From Flavobacteriales bacterium (GTDB taxonomy: Bacteria > Bacteroidota > Bacteroidia > Flavobacteriales_F > PHOS-HE28), in NCBI GenBank assembly GCA_016721825.1, contig JADKHI010000002.1:434001-498000 (forward strand): a stretch of DNA of 64,000 nt, given 5' to 3'. Positions 58,385-64,000 of this stretch are shown here, one piece after another. A program made the translations under genes and the position numbers. The first letter of the stretch is position 1. Each line of letters begins with the position of its first letter. A model generated the notes under the pieces. The model had not been told where the DNA came from and searched no databases. It was given only the letters and a program-made list of their open reading frames with translations.

Positions 58385-58394
58385 GGGCCATTGG

Positions 58395-58420
58395 GCATGC
58401 GCGCATGTGCCCATGTGAAC
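58395..58420. repeat. Degenerate CATGTGCCC-type repeat
   Basis: GCATGCGCGCATGTGCCCATG and related words. Similar words occur at 39593-39643 upstream of coaE; both loci also contain GGATCAG nearby. Possibly a small intergenic repeat family. Confidence 0.3.
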
Positions 58421-58462
58421 GGGTGTCCAGGATCAGCGTTCCCCGTGTGGCTCCGCCGACCG

Positions 58463-58663
58463 CTAGAACATGATCACCAGTACGACCCAAAGGATGTGGA
58501 TGCCGATACCGATCAAGAACTGCACGCCATCATCTCCATCCAGCCAAACGGACTTGAACGTGCGGCCGCTTGTGAAGGCCCACACCAGCAAGGCGCCGGG
58601 AAGCCGGATGAGCGGAACGATGATGCCCCTGAAGAACAGCTCAACGAGCGCCTCGAGGATCAT
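58463..58663 (-). CDS. Small membrane protein downstream of fabI
   Basis: 66 residues with two hydrophobic helices (about 4-30, LVELFFRGIIVPLIRLPGAL; about 47-65, FLIGIGIHILWVVLVIM) separated by a charged loop (SGRTFKSVWLDGDD). It starts 16 bases after the fabI stop on the same strand. Codon use fits a real gene, and no overlapping frame competes. No family recognised. Confidence 0.6.
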   Translation of the reverse strand: MILEALVELFFRGIIVPLIRLPGALLVWAFTSGRTFKSVWLDGDDGVQFLIGIGIHILWVVLVIMF

Positions 58664-58679
58664 GCCCGTAGCGACCGCA

Positions 58680-59498
58680 TCACTCCGGCGTCGTGAACTT
58701 CGCCATCACCTGGGGGGTCACGCCACTGCTGCTGAAACCTCCGTCATGAAAGAGGTTCTGCATGGTGACGTAGCGGGTGAGATCGCTGAAGAGCGAGATG
58801 CAGTATTCGGCACAGTTCTCGGCGGGCGCGTTGCCCAGCGGGCTCATCTCCTGCGCGAAACCATAGAAGCCTCCGAAGCCCTTGATGCCGCTGCCCGCGG
58901 TGGTCATGGTGGGACTCTGGCTCACGGTGTTCACCCGGATCTTCTTGCTCATGCCCAGGTAATAGCCCCAGCTCCGACCGATGCTCTCCAACAGGGCCTT
59001 CGCATCGGCCATGTCGCCATAGCCGGGGAACACGCGCTGGGCGGCGATGTAGCTCAGTGCGACCACACTCCCCCAATCGCTGATGGCGTCGGTCTTGCTG
59101 GCGGCCTGCAGCATGCGGTGAAAGCTCATGGCGCTGATGTCCAGCGTCTGCTTGTACCACTCGTAGTTCAGGTCGTCGTAGGTCTTGCCCTTGCGCACGT
59201 TGGGGCTCATACCGATGCTGTGCAGCACGAAATCCATCTTCCCACCGAGCTGCTCCACGCTACCGGTGAAGAGCTTCTCCAGGTCGGCGTCGTTGGTGGC
59301 GTCGGCGGGGATGATCGGAGCCTTGATGGACTCGGCTAGCTTGTTGATCTCGCCCATGCGCATGGCCACGGGCGCGTTGGACAGCACGATCTGTGCGCCT
59401 TCCGCAGCGGCCAGCTCGGCCACCTTCCAAGCGATGCTCTGGTCGTTCAAGGCACCCGTGATGATGCCGCGCTTCCCCTTCAACAGTCCGTGGGCCAT
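58680..59498 (-). CDS. fabI: Enoyl-[acyl-carrier-protein] reductase FabI
   Basis: 272 residues from ATG 59498; the frame runs on upstream through the promoter without meaning. It reduces enoyl-ACP with NADH in type II fatty acid synthesis. SDR-fold marks: GKRGIITGALNDQSIAWKVA (cofactor loop of the FabI group), LHSIGMSP, the catalytic Tyr-x6-Lys in FPGYGDMADAKALLES and the MTTAGSGIKGF substrate loop. A TATTTTCG promoter box lies 21 bases upstream. A small membrane gene follows. Confidence 0.96.
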   Translation of the reverse strand: MAHGLLKGKRGIITGALNDQSIAWKVAELAAAEGAQIVLSNAPVAMRMGEINKLAESIKAPIIPADATNDADLEKLFTGSVEQLGGKMDFVLHSIGMSPNVRKGKTYDDLNYEWYKQTLDISAMSFHRMLQAASKTDAISDWGSVVALSYIAAQRVFPGYGDMADAKALLESIGRSWGYYLGMSKKIRVNTVSQSPTMTTAGSGIKGFGGFYGFAQEMSPLGNAPAENCAEYCISLFSDLTRYVTMQNLFHDGGFSSSGVTPQVMAKFTTPE

Positions 59499-59519
59499 GG
59501 TCAATGCAAGTTGATGGGC

Positions 59520-59527
59520 CGAAAATA
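59520..59527 (-). promoter_or_regulatory. -7 promoter element of fabI (TATTTTCG)
   Basis: Seven of eight matches to TAnnTTTG, 21 bases before ATG 59498. Confidence 0.5.
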
Positions 59528-59724
59528 GCCGTTCCGGGCGGGTGGAGAGACCAAGTAAGGAACACCAAAGGATATGCAGCCGTGGTAGGTGCCCTTCCGC
59601 TTTGTTGCATGGCTTCCGTATGTCGCGTACAGCGAACCAACCACAAGCCACCGCCCACTGGAATTCGGACAGGTATAGATATGACGAACAATTTCAAGCC
59701 GTGTGAGCCGTTCGGGACCTTGAA

Positions 59725-59757
59725 TTTGACGATCGTGGGACGAAACGGGTATTTTCA
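59725..59757 (+). promoter_or_regulatory. Promoter of the gene at 59769 (TTTG-N21-TATTTTCA)
   Basis: A full -33 TTTG (59725-59728) and a 21-base spacer precede TATTTTCA (59750-59757). The start codon is 11 bases downstream. The rest of the 270-base gap back to fabI shows no gene or structure beyond the fabI promoter. Confidence 0.6.
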
Positions 59758-59768
59758 CCAACGAAGAC

Positions 59769-60194
59769 ATGGAAAGCCCGGATGAACTTGGTCCAGCCTT
59801 CGGAGCGATCCGCTATCCTTCCCTAAAGGATATGCTGGATCGGAGCCAGATCGACCAGGAGCAAGTGGTGAAGGCGTTGGACCTGGTGAACCAATTCGCG
59901 TATGGACATCGGCACGCCATGCTGCTGCCTTCGGAGCGCCATGACAGACTCACCTTGTACAAGCTCGTCAATCTGGTCCGCTTTCTGGACCTGCTGCCCG
60001 ACGTGGCGGTCTATGAGGTCGGGTATCGTTGCCCTGAGCAACTGTGCTCCTACCATCAAAGCCTGAAGGTGTCCATCCAGCGCGCATACCGCCGCGGGAT
60101 CGACCGTGCCTCATTGCGCATTGCGGAACAGGCGCACGAACGGCTATGGCAGGTGCAACAGGCCGTTACGCACTTTTACGACGGTCTTTCTTGA
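59769..60194 (+). CDS. Hypothetical protein
   Basis: 141 residues, no signal peptide or membrane helix. Mostly alpha-helical, charged text (SQIDQEQVVKALDLVNQFAY, LTLYKLVNLVRFLDLLPDVA, VEVGYRCPEQLCSYHQSL-like region) with two Cys in PEQLCS and GYRC. The C-terminus is helical (SLRIAEQAHERLWQVQQAVT). I do not recognise a family. It has one of the best promoters in the window and overlaps the convergent XRE regulator by 29 bases, so transcripts of the two would be antisense at their 3' ends. Confidence 0.6.
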   Translation: MESPDELGPAFGAIRYPSLKDMLDRSQIDQEQVVKALDLVNQFAYGHRHAMLLPSERHDRLTLYKLVNLVRFLDLLPDVAVYEVGYRCPEQLCSYHQSLKVSIQRAYRRGIDRASLRIAEQAHERLWQVQQAVTHFYDGLS

Positions 60195-60642
60195 GCGTGT
60201 CCACGCTCTTCTCAAGGCGGCCCACCTGCTTCTCAAGGTCGCTTACGGCTTCGTCCACCAGCACGTTGCGCTCCATCTGAGCCTCCACGGAGCGTTGCAT
60301 CAGGCGTTCCATCCGCTCCAAGCGCTCATCCAAGGCTTGCACGGAAATGCCCCCTTCCCGGCTGACCGGGAGGGCATCGGCCAGGCCCATGGCGTTCGGG
60401 CGCCGGAACATCTTCCCGCGACCGCTAAGCAACCAGTCCGGGTCCAACTCTTCATACTTATTAAGTAAGTCCTGTACGAGGAGGATGTTCGGCGGGTTCT
60501 TCCCGTTCCGGATGTGACTGATCACCGCCTCGGACGTGCCCAAGGCCTTACTCAGCGCATATCCGCTCAAGCCCAAACGCTCCATCGCATCCACGAAGCG
60601 CTGGTTCAGGGGCGGAAGTTTTTTATCGACAGTTCTTGACAC
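60166..60642 (-). CDS. XRE-family helix-turn-helix transcriptional regulator
   Basis: 158 residues from GTG 60642. The N-terminal HTH (about 13-65) has the XRE layout: LNQRFVDAMERLGLSGYALS, KALGTSEAVISHIRNGKNPP (recognition helix) and LLVQDLLNKYEELDPDWLLS. The C-terminal half is a long coiled coil (VQALDERLERMERLMQRSVE and LEKQVGRLEKSVDTLKK), suitable for dimer or tetramer formation, as in CI-like repressors without the protease domain. The GTG lies inside a palindrome (60641-60658), suggesting autorepression. It is divergent from the T9SS type B operon and may control it. Confidence 0.85.
   Translation of the reverse strand: MSRTVDKKLPPLNQRFVDAMERLGLSGYALSKALGTSEAVISHIRNGKNPPNILLVQDLLNKYEELDPDWLLSGRGKMFRRPNAMGLADALPVSREGGISVQALDERLERMERLMQRSVEAQMERNVLVDEAVSDLEKQVGRLEKSVDTLKKDRRKSA
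60456..60466. promoter_or_regulatory. Possible second operator inside the XRE gene
   Basis: ACTTATTAAGT, an inverted repeat sharing ACTTA/TAAGT half-sites with 60641-60658. It could be chance, since it also encodes LNKY. Confidence 0.25.
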
Positions 60643-60658
60643 TTAACTATATTTAAGT
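60641..60658. promoter_or_regulatory. Palindromic candidate operator of the XRE regulator
   Basis: ACTTAA-CTATAT-TTAAGT, a perfect 6-bp inverted repeat with a 6-base centre, overlapping the GTG start of the regulator and lying between it and the divergent gene at 60729. A related palindrome ACTTATTAAGT is found within the regulator gene at 60456-60466. AT-rich in a GC-rich setting. Confidence 0.5.
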
Positions 60659-60728
60659 ATGTTCGCATCCCGTAGCTCGCAAATGTACGCCCACCGGCAG
60701 CCCTAGCCTGAACCCATACCTCAGGATC

Positions 60729-62963
60729 ATGAACCACGCGATGTTCGATCACGCCTTCCAGTTGAAGATAGCCCCACGCAACTCGCTCGGTTCTATGCTC
60801 CTGGTGGTAGTAATGGCCGCCTCCACCACCTTGAGTAAAGCGCAGGACACCTTGGTCATCTCTGTCGACGTTGAGAATGCCACGCTGAGCGCTCCTGGAA
60901 GCATCGATCTGCAAGTGACCGGCGCGGAAGGCTCCGTACGGATAGTGACCACGGACACCTTACCGGACAGCACCGCGTACGGAACCCTTCTGACCACCAT
61001 AGATACGACTGGTTTCCATGCGATCGGGCTACCCGCATTCGCACCTATCGATGTCGGCTACCAACAGTATTTGGAAATGCTCGAACCGAAATTGGATAGC
61101 CTGCTCCCGGGTAAGTACCAGTTGATCGTGTTGGACGAGGCAGGGAATCAAGGCAGCGCCGAAGTGGAGGTCGGGCGGAACCTCACTCAGTCGACACTCC
61201 AAGGTGCGGTCATGCCCAATGAAGGCTCGGTCACCAAAACGGCTGGTGATGGATGGACGAACATGCGGTACTCCACCAAGAACATCCTCCTCGACCAACA
61301 GGATGGCTGGATCGTGTTCAATGCGCCGGATACGGAAGGAAGATCAGCCGTAGGCCTCAGGGATGAGAGCATTGGATCAGCTACAAGCTATCAACAAATG
61401 GAGTTTGCATGGGTGCTCGACGGAGACTCGGCGGCAACGTGGGAGAGTGGGGTCTTCGCGGGTGAAAAGGTGGCATTCGTTGCTGGTTCCAAGTTCTCCA
61501 TTGAAGTAAAGAAAGGGGTCGTGTTGTTTGCCTTGGATGGCAAGGAGGTACGAGCTTCCAGCCCGCCCACATTCCCAGAAGCCATGATCGCCGATGTGGC
61601 GATCTACGATACCAACGGCAAGGTTGAATCCCTTAAGACAGACTTTCCTGCTCAGTGCACCATCATTCCGACCGTAGGGCACATCAAACCTTTGTTCCCA
61701 GGATCAGGTCGAATTGAACTGACCGTCGAACCCAACAAAGGAGACTTTACTTATGAATGGGCGGATGGCCCATCGACGCCCGAGCGTGACGAGCTCGGGC
61801 CAGGTACCTACACGGTCGAAGTTCACTCAACCTACTACCAGACCGCACAGATCGTCACGTTCGATGTGGGCAACCTCATTGTTTGGGAGAACGACCCTTA
61901 TGATTGGACAACAGACCCGCTCGGACTGACCAAGCTGCCGTTGGGATCCGAGGGAGGATCGGAGGGTGCCATGAGCATGAACATGGGTACCGCCCAAGAA
62001 GATCACTACCTGCGGTACACCCCTCAGCTGGAAGGTGCAGACGGCAATGATCAGGTCGTGGGGTGGAAAAGCCGAACGACCGGAAGGATCTTGGCCTCAT
62101 GGTGGTTGCACCCGCTAGGTAGCGAGATGATCGCCGAAGCCGTTGCCGCTTCAGGTGTTATCGCCAGAACGGTCGTTCGGGAGGGGGACGAGTTATCCAT
62201 AGAGAATCGGGAGGGCATCGCGAATTTCAAGATCAACCAAAAGGTCATTGGTTCAGGCAGCATTGCCTCCGAGCAAGGCGCTTTCGGGCTGTTCGTACGG
62301 GATCGGAGCGGAAAAGCCTCACTGAACGGGTTGCGCACTTCGCTGGCTGTCCCCATCAAGATCAACACCCGGATGTTGGCCGCGACCGTTCCCTACAGTG
62401 CTCGAACGCCGGACGAGATCATCACTGTAGGAGCGAGCGGATCGCGGCTCGACATGGACCTGGGCTATGGTCCGCTCTCGGGGGATCACGTGCTCGACAT
62501 CCCTGCCACGGCCGACAGCCGTAGTTGCACGGTTCTCTTTGAGCTGGACAGTGGCCGCGTCGAACACATGCGCATCGTGGAAGGTCAGGACACATACTCC
62601 GTGGATGCCTCACTCTACAGCGTCGTAGGCGTGAATGAACTCGTCCTGTACGACCAACCTGAGAGCTACTTTGAAGAAGCAATTCCCCCCTTCCATCTCG
62701 ACCTACAGGACCAGGTATTGATGACCCCGAACGGGGACAATGCCAACGATGTGTTCCGGGTCCTTGGCCTCGTAGGCATGCCTCAATATGGTCTTACGAT
62801 CACGGATCGGGACGCGAACATTCTGTTCCAAAGCGAGGATCCGAGCTCCTCTTGGAACGGACGTTTCATGAACACAGGGAGCGCCGCCGTTGACGGTGTT
62901 TACCGGTACGAGATCATGCTCGATGGTGTAGCACACAACGGTCAATTCCTGCTGAAGAACTAA
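60729..62963 (+). CDS. Large exported protein with T9SS type B sorting (gliding motility-associated C-terminal) domain
   Basis: 744 residues with a signal peptide (SLGSMLLVVVMAASTTLSKAQ). The body (about 40-650) has beta-sandwich-like modules with no recognised enzyme motif; parts are reminiscent of repeated jelly-roll or concanavalin-like surface domains (for example MRYSTKNILLDQQDGWIVFN and the similar GWKSRTTGRILASWWL). The C-terminus (about 660-744) is the CHU_C type B signal: LMTPNGDNANDVFRVLGL, YGLTITDRDANILFQSED, WNGRFMNTGSAAVDGVYRYE. So it is exported through T9SS and attached or shed. Base composition is somewhat lower in GC than the core genes. It leads an operon with an OmpH-like gene. 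Confidence 0.82.
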   Translation: MNHAMFDHAFQLKIAPRNSLGSMLLVVVMAASTTLSKAQDTLVISVDVENATLSAPGSIDLQVTGAEGSVRIVTTDTLPDSTAYGTLLTTIDTTGFHAIGLPAFAPIDVGYQQYLEMLEPKLDSLLPGKYQLIVLDEAGNQGSAEVEVGRNLTQSTLQGAVMPNEGSVTKTAGDGWTNMRYSTKNILLDQQDGWIVFNAPDTEGRSAVGLRDESIGSATSYQQMEFAWVLDGDSAATWESGVFAGEKVAFVAGSKFSIEVKKGVVLFALDGKEVRASSPPTFPEAMIADVAIYDTNGKVESLKTDFPAQCTIIPTVGHIKPLFPGSGRIELTVEPNKGDFTYEWADGPSTPERDELGPGTYTVEVHSTYYQTAQIVTFDVGNLIVWENDPYDWTTDPLGLTKLPLGSEGGSEGAMSMNMGTAQEDHYLRYTPQLEGADGNDQVVGWKSRTTGRILASWWLHPLGSEMIAEAVAASGVIARTVVREGDELSIENREGIANFKINQKVIGSGSIASEQGAFGLFVRDRSGKASLNGLRTSLAVPIKINTRMLAATVPYSARTPDEIITVGASGSRLDMDLGYGPLSGDHVLDIPATADSRSCTVLFELDSGRVEHMRIVEGQDTYSVDASLYSVVGVNELVLYDQPESYFEEAIPPFHLDLQDQVLMTPNGDNANDVFRVLGLVGMPQYGLTITDRDANILFQSEDPSSSWNGRFMNTGSAAVDGVYRYEIMLDGVAHNGQFLLKN

Positions 62964-62975
62964 CAGGTGGACATC

Positions 62976-63515
62976 ATGAAGAACCGCTGGCCCCTCTTAC
63001 TCGTCGCGCTGTTCCTGGCCGGGAATCTCGCACTGGGCGTATGGTCCTTGAAGCGAACGCCGCGTATAGCCTACGTCCGTTCCCAAGAACTCGTCTATGG
63101 CTATTTCGGAATGAAGGAGGCCATGAGCTCTTTCCAGCTGGAACAAGAGGGCTGGAAAGCCAACATGGATACGCTCACCACGGACCTGCGGAGAAATATG
63201 GAAGCACTGCGCGGTCCCGGAAGCGGTGGAACGGATCGGTCACAGAACGAAGATGCCGTGCGAAAACAACGGGATGACCTTGCCCGCTATGCCGACGCCA
63301 TGGAGAAGAAACTTCAACAGAAGGAACAGGAAATGCTCGCCACGGTCCTGGGTCAGGTCAACAGTTTCATTGAGCAGTATGCGGCCGATAAGGGCTACGA
63401 CATGGTATTGGGCACCACGGACGAGGGCAGTCTCTTGTACGGGGATGGTGCAATGGACATTACAGAGGAAGTGTTGACCGCTTTGAACCAGGATCACCAA
63501 GGAGCGCAGCCATGA
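62976..63515 (+). CDS. OmpH/Skp-like periplasmic chaperone homologue
   Basis: 179 residues from ATG 62976 (GTG 62967 is in frame just before). A signal or anchor helix (NRWPLLLVALFLAGNLALGV) is followed by a strand RIAYVRSQELVYGYFGMKEA and a long coiled coil (about 60-130, LRRNMEALRG; MEKKLQQKEQEMLATVLGQV), then the closing strand YDMVLGTTDEGSLLYGDGAM and DITEEVLTALN. This is the OmpH/Skp layout of periplasmic holdase chaperones. In this operon it may assist the T9SS type B protein upstream. The next gene overlaps by 4 bases. Confidence 0.82.
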   Translation: MKNRWPLLLVALFLAGNLALGVWSLKRTPRIAYVRSQELVYGYFGMKEAMSSFQLEQEGWKANMDTLTTDLRRNMEALRGPGSGGTDRSQNEDAVRKQRDDLARYADAMEKKLQQKEQEMLATVLGQVNSFIEQYAADKGYDMVLGTTDEGSLLYGDGAMDITEEVLTALNQDHQGAQP

Positions 63516-64000
63516 AACGCAACACTGCACTGCTTGCCTTGGTCCTGCTCTTCTGCAGGTGCTCCGATAGCGCAAAGCCGCTTCGGTTGAACGAAATGCT
63601 GGCCTATGCCAATGCGCCGGAGAACGGCTTGGTGCGCAGCCGTGATGTGCAGGGGATCCGGACCACAGTGCGCCTGATCCCACCGCAGCTTGAAGCCTTA
63701 CGCGATCGCGTGACCAATGCAACCGACCTGGACTCGGCTGTTAAAGAGCAGGACCGGCAGCTCTGCTTCCTGGTGAATCTGGGCCCCGATGGGAAGCACT
63801 TCAAAGGAGATGTGATGTACTCAGGGGCGCAGAGCAAGGAAGAATTCCTGCAACAGGCCTATGACCTCAATTTCAATTGGGAAGCGATGGTTTCACTGCG
63901 CTGCGGGGGGCGCACCTATGCCCCTGTGCTCAGCAGCCTGGAGAACACCTACAGCCTAACGAAAGACCGAAATGTGATGCTCGTATTCGTTCCGGAGACA
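63512..64000 (+). CDS. Exported protein, cut off by the window edge
   Basis: The frame from ATG 63512 is open to the last base (163 codons, no stop). It starts with a signal peptide (MKRNTALLALVLLFCRC); Cys15 and Cys17 make a lipoprotein possible, but the lipobox is not typical. The visible body has VRLIPPQLEALRDRVT, an RQLCFLVNLGPDGKHF segment and SLRCGGRTYAPVLSSLENTY; no family recognised. The ATGA overlap with the OmpH-like gene makes it third in the operon. Confidence 0.7.
   Translation, partial: MKRNTALLALVLLFCRCSDSAKPLRLNEMLAYANAPENGLVRSRDVQGIRTTVRLIPPQLEALRDRVTNATDLDSAVKEQDRQLCFLVNLGPDGKHFKGDVMYSGAQSKEEFLQQAYDLNFNWEAMVSLRCGGRTYAPVLSSLENTYSLTKDRNVMLVFVPET

Overview
The window looks like chromosomal DNA from a GC-rich member of the Bacteroidota, most likely a Flavobacteriales-type bacterium. 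The evidence is lineage-typical gene content: C-terminal type IX secretion (T9SS) sorting domains of type A (24210-26786, 26915-28819) and type B (60729-62963), long NusB and signal peptidase I forms, DUF1573, DUF3276 (PUR family), DUF5683, and the gene orders nusB-DUF1573-yajC-coaE and parA-parB-DUF5683-dapB-lepB. Start sites lack Shine-Dalgarno sequences. Many genes are preceded by the Bacteroidota -7 promoter element TAnnTTTG, here often TAnnTTCG. Coding density is very high. No gene-free stretch exceeds 300 bases; the longest are 10255-10518 (divergent gyrA/clpC promoters), 45847-46115 (parA leader) and 59499-59768. I recognised no rRNA, tRNA, CRISPR array, insertion sequence or prophage.

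Layout. 1-6303: end of a HerA-like ATPase, a lipoprotein endonuclease/phosphatase, a membrane zinc protease, an SRPBCC/GyrI-like protein, a dipeptide epimerase and a membrane fatty-acid/sterol hydroxylase. 6440-13128: a TPR protein and gyrA, divergent from clpC. 13199-17666: a DUF493 operon with an outer-membrane protein, and an ECF sigma/anti-sigma operon. 17731-32236: a probable N-glycan breakdown region with glycosylasparaginase, a FucP-type permease, ROK kinase, GH92 alpha-mannosidase, GH2 beta-mannosidase and CutC, interleaved with two T9SS-secreted adhesin-like proteins. 32391-38731: an orphan TPR histidine kinase, DEAD-box helicase, two cyclophilins, a thioredoxin-like protein, an acyltransferase and a DEDDh exonuclease. 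38728-44790: the coaE/yajC/nusB group, leucine dehydrogenase and an ABC exporter. 44864-53045: DUF3276, FMN reductase, parAB, DUF5683, dapB, two lepB genes, a TPR lipoprotein and a Nudix hydrolase. 53016-59498: an operon joining a TPR/caspase-like pseudoenzyme to a beta-propeller adenylate cyclase, then a small membrane protein and fabI. 59769-64000: an unknown gene, an XRE regulator with a palindromic operator, and a divergent operon of a T9SS type B protein, an OmpH-like protein and an unfinished exported protein.

Most striking points. (1) The glycan region holds enzymes for several successive steps of N-glycan removal, but no SusC/SusD pair. (2) In the 53-58 kb operon the caspase-like domain keeps its histidine motif but has Ala where the catalytic Cys should be, and it sits beside a propeller receptor whose output is a class III cyclase instead of a kinase. 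(3) Three genes (FucP-type permease, DUF1573 lipoprotein, second lepB) each read correctly only after a one-base correction in a short homopolymer; these may be sequencing errors or real lesions. (4) Low-complexity or repeat-derived segments sit in frame inside essential-type genes (ABC ATPase, dapB, GH92 signal peptide). (5) Several promoters lie so close to the start codon that leaderless transcripts are predicted.
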